Assembly (NCBI GenBank): GCA_023393125.1
Contig: JAEWMQ010000044.1
Location: 1-14,081 of the forward strand
Source of the DNA: Bacillota bacterium
GTDB taxonomy: Bacteria > Bacillota > Clostridia > Lachnospirales > Cellulosilyticaceae
Length of the DNA stretch: 14,081 bases
Reading direction: 5' to 3'
In this document: piece by piece, positions 7,563-14,081 of the stretch
How positions within the stretch are numbered: the stretch's first letter is position 1
How the letters are laid out: the number at the start of each line of letters is the position of its first letter
Made by a program: the position numbers and the translations under genes
The notes under the pieces: model-generated
Told to the model about the DNA's origin: nothing
The model's database searches: none
What the model saw: only the letters and a program-made list of their open reading frames with translations

Positions 7563-7958
7563 ATGAATAAGGTAGGAAGTATATTTATTATAGTAGCACT
7601 AATAATAGGCGGCATTTTTATAGGGGTAGGAGCAATGAACTGTATTAAGGCCGGTGAGAGTGTACCTATTACAGCTTACATAGAAGAAATTAAAACTTAT
7701 GAGAAAGGTGATGATATCGAACATGAAGTATATGTATCCTTCGTTAATCCCGATACAGAGGAACCTCAAGAAAGCCGTTTAAACTTCTATAATTCTAGCA
7801 TGCGAGAAGGTAAGAAGCTAGATTTAATGTATCATAGTGAAAGTGGAGATATAATCGACAAAGGTATGAGCATTATATTTTTAGTTGCAGGAATCTTTAT
7901 GCTGCTTATATTTGGTGGAGTTGGAGTAGGTCTACTGATAGCAGGGAGAAGACGATAA
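7563..7958 (+). CDS. Small membrane protein, DUF3592-like
   Basis: A 131-residue protein with an N-terminal hydrophobic helix (about 4-25), an extracytoplasmic polar domain (about 30-100) and a second helix (about 102-127) ending in a basic RRR tail. The middle domain, with ITAYIEEIKTYEKG, EVYVSFVNP and GKKLDLMYHSESG, has the beta-rich pattern of DUF3592 proteins, whose function is unknown. AAGGAG eight bases before ATG supports the start. It has its own promoter candidate and is separated from the next gene by a regulatory region, so it is probably a single-gene unit. The family assignment is by resemblance only. Confidence 0.75.
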   Translation: MNKVGSIFIIVALIIGGIFIGVGAMNCIKAGESVPITAYIEEIKTYEKGDDIEHEVYVSFVNPDTEEPQESRLNFYNSSMREGKKLDLMYHSESGDIIDKGMSIIFLVAGIFMLLIFGGVGVGLLIAGRRR

Positions 7959-7969
7959 AATTTAGTTAT

Positions 7970-8010
7970 GTGCAATTGCACAAAGAAAAATAGGCAGATG
8001 GCAATTGCCA
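7970..8010. promoter_or_regulatory. Two palindromic operator candidates with shared GCAATTGC core
   Basis: Two perfect 12-bp palindromes, GTGCAATTGCAC (7970-7981) and TGGCAATTGCCA (7999-8010), have centres 29 bp apart, close to three helical turns. The second covers the -35 box of the promoter at 8005-8033. This fits two dimers of one regulator, acting as repressor at the promoter or cooperatively. The regulator is unknown; the PucR-type protein is one candidate. Confidence 0.6.
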
Positions 8011-8033
8011 AGGAAAAAGGTGAGGGCTATAAT
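8005..8033 (+). promoter_or_regulatory. SigmaA promoter of the aminotransferase-dehydrogenase operon
   Basis: TTGCCA (8005-8010), a 17-base spacer and TATAAT (8028-8033) match the consensus at 11 of 12 positions. The -10 box is itself inside the inverted repeat GGCTAT-A-ATAGCC (8025-8037). The predicted start near 8040 leaves a leader of about 98 bases with a hairpin. Confidence 0.75.
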
Positions 8034-8054
8034 AGCCATAAGATACAAGAAAGC

Positions 8055-8087
8055 AAAGGGGCTTATCCGTATAGGGTATGCCCCTTT
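8055..8087 (+). terminator. Leader hairpin before the aminotransferase (terminator or attenuator)
   Basis: An 8-bp lower stem (8055-8062 with 8080-8087) and an imperfect upper stem of about five pairs form a stable GC-rich hairpin. It is followed by GACGTTTTAT, not a clean T run, so termination may be partial. It lies downstream of the promoter at 8005-8033 and 50 bases before the start codon, so it is in the transcript of the operon it precedes. Confidence 0.55.
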
Positions 8088-8137
8088 GACGTTTTATAGC
8101 TTGAAGGGAAAAGAAAGAGTTGAGGGAGGAAGAGTAG

Positions 8138-9466
8138 ATGACAGGTGAGGAAATCAAAAACACATTAACAAGTTATAACTTACAATCTTGGAGTAAGCAA
8201 AAAGGATTAGATCCTATTCCTGTAGTAAAAGGTGAAGGCATTTATTTTTGGGATGACAAAGGGAATCGTTATACAGATATGTCGTCTCAACTTGTAAATA
8301 TGAATTTAGGTTTTGGTAATAAGGCTATAGGCGATGCCATTAAGGAGCAGGTGGATCAGTACTGTTTCGTTTCTCCTTCTTACGGAGCAGAATCTAGAGC
8401 AAAGTTAGCAAAGAAAATTATTGAGCTGATGCCAGATAATATGGGCAAAGTGTTTTTTACCAATGCGGGGGCAGATGCCAATGAGAATGCAGTGAAGATG
8501 GCGAGAATGTTTACAGGCAAAAATAAAATATTTAGCCGTTATAGGAGTTATCATGGTTCTTCCTTTGGTGCAGGGAATTTGACAGGTGAGCCAAGAAGAT
8601 ATCCATTAGAACCAGGCATTCCAGGGTTTGTGAAATTCTTCGATCCTTACATTTATAGAGAAGCAGTAGATTTTGAGTCAGAGGAAGCAGCTACTACATA
8701 CTATTTGAAGAAATTAGAAGAGCAGATACAATATGAAGGGCAAAGTAGCATAGCAGCCATTGTGATGGAGACAATCACAGGTTCAAATGGTGTGATAATT
8801 CCACCTAAAGGTTATATGCCAGGGGTGAGAGCGCTTTGTGATAAGTATGGGATCTTAATGATTTGCGATGAGGTGATGACAGGTTGGGGAAGAACAGGTA
8901 AACTATTTGGCTTTGAGAACTTTGATGTGAAACCAGATATCGTTACTTTTGCCAAAGGTGTGACTTGTGGTTATGTACCACTAGGTGGGTGCGTAGTAAG
9001 TAAAGAAATAGCAGCTTATTTTGATGATCATTTACTTTCTTGTGGTTTAACCTATAGCGGTCATCCTTTAGCTTGTGCAGCTGGCGTAGCCTGTATCAAT
9101 TATTATGAGGAAGCTAATGTTTTAGAGAATGTAGGAGCAGCAGGGACGGTTTTAGGAGAGAAGCTAGAAGCGATGAAAGAGGCACATCCATCTGTAGGAG
9201 ATGTACGCTATATAGGACTTTTCTCAGCTGTAGAGCTAGTAAGAGATAAGGATACTAAGGAGCCACTTGTGCCTTATGGAAAAGACCCAGAAGGCATTAT
9301 GGGAAAAATTATCGGTAAGTTAAAAGCAAAAGGCTTTATGACTTATTCTCATGAAAATATGATTTTGATTGCGCCGCCTTTAATCATTACTAAGGAGCAG
9401 CTTATAGAAGAGCTTGTTAAACTCGATGAAGTATTAGAGAATGTAGATAACGAATATATCTCTTAA
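8138..9466 (+). CDS. Class III PLP-dependent aminotransferase (likely beta-alanine or taurine type)
   Basis: This 442-residue omega-amino-acid aminotransferase is of the normal family length. Visible elements are the N-terminal substrate-side segment (YFWDDKGNRYTDMSSQLVN), the cofactor phosphate loop NAGADANENAVK (109-120), SYHG (137-140), the PLP-nitrogen aspartate in ICDEVMTGWGRTG (Asp244) and the Schiff-base lysine in TFAKG (Lys273). The start has GGGAGGA ahead of ATG. The next gene, an iron-type alcohol dehydrogenase, follows after 27 bases and could reduce the aldehyde product. With the NMT1-type importer downstream this matches beta-alanine:2-oxoglutarate aminotransferase (PydD-like) in pyrimidine nitrogen use. 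Taurine aminotransferase is the main alternative. Sequence alone does not settle the amino donor or acceptor. Confidence 0.9.
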   Translation: MTGEEIKNTLTSYNLQSWSKQKGLDPIPVVKGEGIYFWDDKGNRYTDMSSQLVNMNLGFGNKAIGDAIKEQVDQYCFVSPSYGAESRAKLAKKIIELMPDNMGKVFFTNAGADANENAVKMARMFTGKNKIFSRYRSYHGSSFGAGNLTGEPRRYPLEPGIPGFVKFFDPYIYREAVDFESEEAATTYYLKKLEEQIQYEGQSSIAAIVMETITGSNGVIIPPKGYMPGVRALCDKYGILMICDEVMTGWGRTGKLFGFENFDVKPDIVTFAKGVTCGYVPLGGCVVSKEIAAYFDDHLLSCGLTYSGHPLACAAGVACINYYEEANVLENVGAAGTVLGEKLEAMKEAHPSVGDVRYIGLFSAVELVRDKDTKEPLVPYGKDPEGIMGKIIGKLKAKGFMTYSHENMILIAPPLIITKEQLIEELVKLDEVLENVDNEYIS

Positions 9467-9493
9467 ATCTACTTTTTGAAGGGGGCAAAATAA

Positions 9494-10648
9494 ATGGCAT
9501 ATGAATTTACATTACCAAGTAAGGTGATGATGGGAGAAAAAGCATTAGCTGCTTGCGAGACTACGATGAAAGGCTATGGCAATAAAGCATTTATCGTAAC
9601 AGGTAAAAATATTACTAAGCTAGGTACATTAAAGCTTTTAACAGACTACTTAGAGGTATGGGGAATAGATTACACCGTTTATAATGAAATTACAGGAGAG
9701 CCTACAGTGGAGATGATAGACTCTGGTGTAAAGCTTTATAAAGAAACGAAATGTGACTTTTGCATAGGCATAGGAGGTGGTAGCCCATTAGATAGTGCTA
9801 AGGCTATTGCAGCCATGAGTGTACTAGAAGGTGAGATTGCAGATTATATGGGAAAGGAAATAGATGGCGCATTTCCACCAATGGTACTTATTCCTACAAC
9901 GGCAGGGACAGGATCAGAAACTACTAAATTCACCATTATCACAGACACCAAGAAAAATATTAAGATGCTTTTAAAGGGGAATGCACTTTTACCTAATCTG
10001 GCAGTGATTGACCCTAGATTGACTTATTCATCACCAAAGAATATTACAGCAGCAACGGGAATGGATGCTTTGACTCATGCAGTAGAAGCTTATACCTCTA
10101 GAAAGAGTAATACTTTAACAGATTTATACGCATTATCTGCTGTGAAACGTATATTTGAATACTTACCTATTGCTTATAATGATGGCAATAATGCTAAAGC
10201 AAGAGAAGAAATGGCTATTGCAGCCTTTGAAGCTGGGGTGTGTATCAATAATGCTTCCGTTACCTTAGTACATGGTATGAGCAGACCTATTGGCGCACTT
10301 TTTCATGTGCCACATGGGATTTCTAATGCAATGCTTATAGGAGAATGCCTTAGTTATGTAGCAGATGGGGCTTATGAACGTTTTGGCACATTAGGAAGGA
10401 CTATTGGCGTAGCAGATGACACTATGACAGATGAAGAAGCGACTAATAGGTTTTTAGAAGCTTTAGCAAAGCTTTGTAAAACTTGTGAGATTCCTAGCCT
10501 TGAAGGGTATGGTATTCCAAAATCGGATTTTGAAAAATACGTTGAAAAGATGGCAAATGATGCTATGGCTAGTGGCAGCCCTTCAAATACCATTAAAGTA
10601 GTAGATGCAGAGGATTTAAAACAAATTTACTATAAGTTATATAAGTAA
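9494..10648 (+). CDS. Iron-type alcohol dehydrogenase (probable semialdehyde reductase)
   Basis: This 384-residue group III metal-dependent alcohol dehydrogenase probably reduces an aldehyde with NAD(P)H. The nucleotide-binding motif is GIGGGSPLDSAKA (92-104), followed by PTTAGTGSE (134-142). Metal ligands by alignment with the family are Asp191 and His195 (GMDALTHAVEAY), His260 (VHGMSRPIG) and His274 (HVPHGISNA). Length is typical and there is no AdhE-like fusion. It lies 27 bases after the aminotransferase with a GAAGGGGG ribosome binding site, and a strong terminator follows, so the two form an operon. The likely substrate is the aldehyde made by the neighbour: malonic semialdehyde (to 3-hydroxypropionate) or sulfoacetaldehyde (to isethionate). 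General alcohol or lactaldehyde activity cannot be excluded. Confidence 0.92.
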   Translation: MAYEFTLPSKVMMGEKALAACETTMKGYGNKAFIVTGKNITKLGTLKLLTDYLEVWGIDYTVYNEITGEPTVEMIDSGVKLYKETKCDFCIGIGGGSPLDSAKAIAAMSVLEGEIADYMGKEIDGAFPPMVLIPTTAGTGSETTKFTIITDTKKNIKMLLKGNALLPNLAVIDPRLTYSSPKNITAATGMDALTHAVEAYTSRKSNTLTDLYALSAVKRIFEYLPIAYNDGNNAKAREEMAIAAFEAGVCINNASVTLVHGMSRPIGALFHVPHGISNAMLIGECLSYVADGAYERFGTLGRTIGVADDTMTDEEATNRFLEALAKLCKTCEIPSLEGYGIPKSDFEKYVEKMANDAMASGSPSNTIKVVDAEDLKQIYYKLYK

Positions 10649-10731
10649 GAAGTGATGATAAAGTCAGTAGGATTTACTAAATAGGTTAGAGATTAAATTA
10701 TAAAATGAAATAAATATCAAAATTTCTTTGC

Positions 10732-10769
10732 AAAGGCGCAAAACAAGTGTATTGTTTTGCGCCTTTTTG
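10732..10769 (+). terminator. Intrinsic terminator between dehydrogenase and ABC importer
   Basis: A perfect 15-bp stem (10732-10746 with 10752-10766) has a 5-base loop and is followed by TTGTTTTAT. It ends the aminotransferase operon. The importer gene starts only 37 bases after the stem, with no convincing promoter between, so partial read-through may supply the importer. Confidence 0.9.
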
Positions 10770-10803
10770 TTTTATCTATTTTTATGAATAAGGAGGTAAT
10801 CAA

Positions 10804-11637
10804 ATGAGTGCATTAAAAGAGCTAGATACTGAATTTGAAGAGAGAGACTATTCAAAGCCGAGAGAAGTTAAAACAGAGATTAAGATAGAAAATTTATCTG
10901 TGAGATTTGAGGATAAAAATGGGGGAGAACCTGTTACAGCTTTAAGCAACATTAATTTGGAGATTAACCAAGGTGAGTTTATTTCTTTATTAGGCCCCTC
11001 TGGGTGTGGAAAAACTACCTTACTTCGTATCATTGCTGATTTACTGCAGCCTACAGAAGGAAAGATCACCGTTAGAGGAGAAACACCTAGAAGCATTAGA
11101 CTCCAAAAGAAATATGGAATTGTTTTTCAAAATCCTGTTTTATATGACTGGCGTACCGTAAGAAGGAATGTATGTATGCCTATGGAGCTTTTAGGAATGC
11201 CTAAGAAAGATAGAACAGCTAGGGTGACTAAAATGTTAGATTTAGTGGGTCTTAATGAATTTGGTAAGCATTATCCACATGAGCTTAGTGGTGGTATGCA
11301 GCAAAGAGTAGGAATAGCAAGGGCTTTAGCCATTAGACCAGAGATTTTACTTATGGATGAACCCTTTTCAGCACTTGATGAGTTTACTAGAGAAAAGCTT
11401 CATCAGGATCTACTTAGAATATGGCGCAAAACTAACAAAACGATTATTTTCGTTACTCATAACATTCAGGAAGCCGTTTTTCTTTCAGACAGAGTTGTTG
11501 TTTTATCACCCCATCCAGGAAGAGTATCAGCAGTAGTAGATATTGATTTAGAAAGGCCAAGAGATCTTTCCCTTAAGGATACGGCAGAGTTTACTAAACT
11601 AGTGGCTAAGGTAAGAAATAGTTTTGAGGGGGTATAG
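10804..11637 (+). CDS. ABC importer ATP-binding protein (SsuB/TauB/ThiZ-like)
   Basis: This 277-residue ATPase belongs to the nitrate/sulfonate/taurine/hydroxymethylpyrimidine uptake family. Motifs are Walker A GPSGCGKTT (64-72), Q-loop Gln109, signature LSGGMQQRV (161-169), Walker B with its glutamate ILLMDEP (181-187) and the switch histidine in VTHN (His219). An acidic N-terminal extension of about 25 residues precedes the domain. The start is set by AAGGAGG at good spacing. It is followed by two permease genes with 2- and 12-base gaps and then by a lipoprotein, giving a full importer. Two different permeases plus an NMT1/THI5-type binding protein is the layout common for pyrimidine-, hydantoin- or riboflavin-like substrates. 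The single-permease layout is usual for taurine. Confidence 0.93.
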   Translation: MSALKELDTEFEERDYSKPREVKTEIKIENLSVRFEDKNGGEPVTALSNINLEINQGEFISLLGPSGCGKTTLLRIIADLLQPTEGKITVRGETPRSIRLQKKYGIVFQNPVLYDWRTVRRNVCMPMELLGMPKKDRTARVTKMLDLVGLNEFGKHYPHELSGGMQQRVGIARALAIRPEILLMDEPFSALDEFTREKLHQDLLRIWRKTNKTIIFVTHNIQEAVFLSDRVVVLSPHPGRVSAVVDIDLERPRDLSLKDTAEFTKLVAKVRNSFEGV

Positions 11638-11639
11638 GT

Positions 11640-12452
11640 ATGAAAGCTATTAAAAAAGTACTTTTATCAAAACAAGTCGTAGTCCTAGTATGGCTATTAG
11701 GTCTCGTTGGCATATGGGAGATAGGCGCTACTATAATCGAGCAAACCAAGAGAACACCTGAAAACGTATTACCTCATATTTATCAGATCATCGAATCCGT
11801 CTTTAGTAGCAAGTTAGTAAGTAATAGCCAAACAGCTTTCCAGTTAGTTATGACTAGTGCTGGAGAAACCTTACTAAGAGCCGGTGTGGGATTTTTAATT
11901 GGAGCAGCTTGTGGTTTTATTTTAGCACTCCTAATGAATTTATCAGGCGTAGTAGAAAAAGTGGCTTTTCCTTACTTAATGCTGATTCAAATGATTCCAA
12001 TTCTAGGAATGGCACCTATTGTATTAGCTGTGACAAAGGATATTAATAAAAGTCGTATTATCATAGCAGCCATTTTAACCTTTTATCCGGTATGCACCAA
12101 TACATTAGCAGGCTTTAAATCAGTAGAAAAGGAAAAACATGAGCTCATGTATGCTTTAGCTGCTAGTAAGTATGAGATTTATAAAAAATTGATGATTCCT
12201 TCTTGCATCCCTTACTTTTTTACAGGGCTTAAAATCTCAGCACCTATGGCGATTACAGCGTCTATCTTAGTAGATACACTTCAAGGAGGTGGAGGGCTTG
12301 GGTGTATGCTTTCACAGTCGCTTAAACATGCTATGAGTATTTACGTTTTTTGGCAAATTGTATTTTTCAGTGCTATTATTGGGATTTTCAGTTACTACCT
12401 TATGGGTCTTGTTGAACAATTAGTAGCACCCGGTAGACCTAAGAAAAGGTAA
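11640..12452 (+). CDS. ABC importer permease, first
   Basis: A 270-residue inner-membrane permease with about six hydrophobic segments (about 13-31, 80-101, 108-136, 140-156, 196-214, 243-260). The cytoplasmic EAA-type loop contacting the ATPase is visible: YALAASKYEIYKKLMIPSCI and the following PYFFTGLKI. The family is the BPD_transp_1 type found in SsuC/TauC/ThiX systems. It starts two bases after the ATPase stop, with GAGGGGGT as ribosome binding site inside the end of that gene, so translation is likely coupled. It probably pairs with the second permease as a heterodimer, as the two differ clearly in sequence. Confidence 0.93.
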   Translation: MKAIKKVLLSKQVVVLVWLLGLVGIWEIGATIIEQTKRTPENVLPHIYQIIESVFSSKLVSNSQTAFQLVMTSAGETLLRAGVGFLIGAACGFILALLMNLSGVVEKVAFPYLMLIQMIPILGMAPIVLAVTKDINKSRIIIAAILTFYPVCTNTLAGFKSVEKEKHELMYALAASKYEIYKKLMIPSCIPYFFTGLKISAPMAITASILVDTLQGGGGLGCMLSQSLKHAMSIYVFWQIVFFSAIIGIFSYYLMGLVEQLVAPGRPKKR

Positions 12453-12464
12453 AGGGGGAGACAT

Positions 12465-13250
12465 ATGAGTAAAGCAAAAATAACATCAGTTTTATATCCC
12501 TTATTATTTGGGATATTCATTATAGTACTTTGGCAAACACAGCTTCTCCATAAGCTCATAGGCGCAGATACTTTTACACTTCCTCTGCCTACTCGTATTA
12601 TCAGTATTATTTTAGATAACGTAGGAAGTATTTGGACGAATGTACAGGCAACAGCCATTGTAGCTTTAGGTGGTTTGATACTTGGTTCAATACTAGGTTA
12701 TCTCATTGCTATTATTGCGACTTTGTTTCCTAAATGGGGCGTTGGTGGACTCACCATTATATCTGCTTTTAATGCGATTCCCATCATTGCCATTGCTCCT
12801 ATTTTAACTAACTTAACAAAGGATTTTAGCAAAGATCCCAATATGAGAAGTATGTTTGCAAAGATATTGGTGGTGATGATTACTTGCACCGTAGCAATGA
12901 GCATTAATGCTTATAGAGGATTTACAGAGTTAAAACCTTTCTCAGAGGATTTAATGACCTCTTATGCAGCTAGTAAGAAAACGATTTTCCTAAAGCTTAG
13001 AATACCTAATAGTGTACCTTATGTTTTTACAGCACTTAGGATCAGTGTACCAGCCTGCATTATTAGTGCTTTGGTGAGTGAGTACTTTGCAGAATACATT
13101 ATTGGGGTTGGTAGGCAGATTAGGGAAAGCATTGTACTTGCCCAGTATGCCACAGCTTGGGCTTACATTGTAGTGGCATGCTTGATGGCAATTGTACTTT
13201 ACGGCATCTTGATGGTAGCTGAAAATACCCTGCTTAAGGGTAGAAGATAG
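12465..13250 (+). CDS. ABC importer permease, second
   Basis: A 261-residue permease of the same family as its neighbour, with about six membrane segments and its own EAA-type loop (YAASKKTIFLKLRIPNSVPY, then VFTALRI). It starts 12 bases after the first permease behind AAAGGGGGAG. The two permeases share the loop pattern but little else, pointing to an old duplication and a heterodimeric channel. The next gene, the binding lipoprotein, begins 130 bases later, after a short AT-rich region with heptamer repeats. Confidence 0.93.
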   Translation: MSKAKITSVLYPLLFGIFIIVLWQTQLLHKLIGADTFTLPLPTRIISIILDNVGSIWTNVQATAIVALGGLILGSILGYLIAIIATLFPKWGVGGLTIISAFNAIPIIAIAPILTNLTKDFSKDPNMRSMFAKILVVMITCTVAMSINAYRGFTELKPFSEDLMTSYAASKKTIFLKLRIPNSVPYVFTALRISVPACIISALVSEYFAEYIIGVGRQIRESIVLAQYATAWAYIVVACLMAIVLYGILMVAENTLLKGRR

Positions 13251-13283
13251 AACAGCTAAGTTTGGTAGTGATAGAAAAATTAA

Positions 13284-13332
13284 TGAAGAATGAAGAATGA
13301 AGAATTAAGAATGGGAAATAAAAAATGAAGAA
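13284..13332 (+). repeat. Heptamer repeat TGAAGAA upstream of the binding-protein gene
   Basis: Three exact tandem copies of TGAAGAA (13284-13304) are followed by a degenerate copy (TTAAGAA, 13305-13311) and another exact copy at 13326-13332. They fill the gap between permease and lipoprotein genes. The role is unknown; such A/G-rich short repeats can vary in copy number. Confidence 0.75.
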
Positions 13333-13380
13333 CTTATAGGTAAATATTAAAAAGTGAAAAGAAAAAGGGAGGATAAGAGT

Positions 13381-14081
13381 ATGAGTAAAAAATGGTCAAA
13401 ATTAATTGCAGTGGTAATGGTAAGTGGAGCACTTATAGTAGCAAGTGTAGGGTGTAGTAAGGCAGACAGCGGTACTGCGGCAGTTAATGAAGTTACTGCT
13501 TCAGAAAGTCCAAGTGGTGAGGCTCCAGCAGCAAGTGGTCTTTATTATAATACAGATCAGTCAGCAGAAGAGATTATTAAAGATGCTGCTAGTCAAGGGA
13601 AGGTTGGAAACTGGGGACTTGGAAATGAATATGAAATCCAAGCACTTCTTGCTAAGTACGGTCAACCCATCGCTTATTTAAGTCAAGCATTTGACATGGA
13701 TGGTTTTGATGATGATTCTATTTTACTAGCATCAGCCATGACTTATAACGAATTAGGCTTAGTTAAAAATGATTATGATGGTGGTTATAAATATGGTGAC
13801 ACGGTTAAAACCATTGATATGAATGATGAAGGTGTAGCCATGCTAGAGGATAACTTATTCTGTACCAAGGAGTTTGCCGAGAAAAATCCCAATACAGTTA
13901 AAGCTTTCATCTATGCTTCTTTAAGAGGTTGGGAATATGCTTCAGAACATCCAGCAGAAGCAGCAGAAATTGTGTATAAATACGGGTCTTCTGTTTCCTC
14001 AGAGCATCAAGCTTATATGGCTTCTGAAGTTAAAAAACTGGTTCAAACCAATACCAAAGGTGAGACCGTAACGAATTATGG
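13381..14081 (+). CDS. NMT1/THI5-like substrate-binding lipoprotein, cut by window end
   Basis: The frame is open from 13381 to the window end (233 codons). It begins with a lipoprotein signal: basic MSKKWSK, a hydrophobic stretch, then the lipid-anchor cysteine in ASVGC (Cys25), and a Ser/Ala/Pro/Glu-rich linker. Family-typical segments are GKVGNWGLGNEYEIQALLAKYG (from 73, split here as GKVGNWGLG and NEYEIQALLAKYG), FDMD (104-107), SAMTYNE (118-124), GVAMLEDNLF (151-160) and LRGWEYA (181-187). These match pyrimidine-precursor and related binding proteins. The first lobe of about 100 residues that normally precedes the KVGxWG segment is absent. GGGAGG precedes ATG. The context is the external receptor of the importer encoded just upstream; the ligand is unknown. 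Confidence 0.85.
   Translation, partial: MSKKWSKLIAVVMVSGALIVASVGCSKADSGTAAVNEVTASESPSGEAPAASGLYYNTDQSAEEIIKDAASQGKVGNWGLGNEYEIQALLAKYGQPIAYLSQAFDMDGFDDDSILLASAMTYNELGLVKNDYDGGYKYGDTVKTIDMNDEGVAMLEDNLFCTKEFAEKNPNTVKAFIYASLRGWEYASEHPAEAAEIVYKYGSSVSSEHQAYMASEVKKLVQTNTKGETVTNY

Noticed and set aside
7966..8163. 65-codon open frame on the - strand
   Set aside because: It overlaps the palindromes, promoter and leader hairpin of the aminotransferase operon and has no recognisable domain or start signal.
12395..12658. 87-codon open frame on the - strand
   Set aside because: It is antisense to two well-supported permease genes and has no family resemblance.
13487..13681. 64-codon open frame on the + strand
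   Set aside because: It is the shifted frame of the binding lipoprotein gene that begins at 13381, which has a signal peptide and family motifs.

Overview
The window looks like a low-GC Gram-positive chromosome, most likely an anaerobic member of the Clostridia (Lachnospirales-like). This rests on AT-rich codon use, strong AGGAGG-type ribosome binding sites, sigmaA-type promoters, many U-tailed intrinsic terminators, and Firmicutes-type families (ECF transporter, PucR regulator, DUF3795, DUF3788). All genes I can support lie on the + strand. No RNA gene, insertion sequence or CRISPR array is visible.

Left part (1-2697): the end of an ECF (energy-coupling factor) transporter operon, with a truncated EcfA ATPase overlapping EcfT. 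A promoter and hairpin follow, then a PucR-family regulator. Middle-left (2981-5268): three apparently independent accessory genes, namely a cysteine-rich DUF3795 protein, an acyltransferase-3 membrane protein, and a DUF3788 protein that starts with TTG.

Centre (5333-7331): a self-contained rtcB-prfH module. RtcB is an RNA ligase and PrfH is a release-factor homologue with a GGQ motif; the pair is known as a repair system for ribosomes nicked in the decoding centre. It has a clear sigmaA promoter, an 11-codon leader ORF, an intrinsic terminator ahead of rtcB, and a 20-bp-stem terminator at the end. By eye the leader folds in mutually exclusive ways typical of ribosome-mediated transcription attenuation. 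That suggests an operon that repairs ribosomes may be switched on by ribosomes stalling in its own leader. This is the most interesting signal in the window.

Right part (7462-14081): a small two-helix membrane protein, then a probable catabolic locus. The locus holds a class III PLP aminotransferase, an iron-type alcohol dehydrogenase, and an ABC importer (ATPase, two permeases, NMT1/THI5-like lipoprotein cut by the window edge). The best-fitting reading is use of beta-alanine nitrogen from pyrimidine breakdown: beta-alanine to malonic semialdehyde to 3-hydroxypropionate, the PydD/PydE type. A taurine to sulfoacetaldehyde to isethionate route is the main alternative. The aminotransferase promoter carries two palindromes with a shared GCAATTGC core, one covering the -35 box, and a hairpin in its 5' leader. 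Three hairpins in the window (before the regulator, the aminotransferase and the importer) begin with nearly the same 10-mer. The visible part of the binding protein appears to lack the usual N-terminal lobe of its family.
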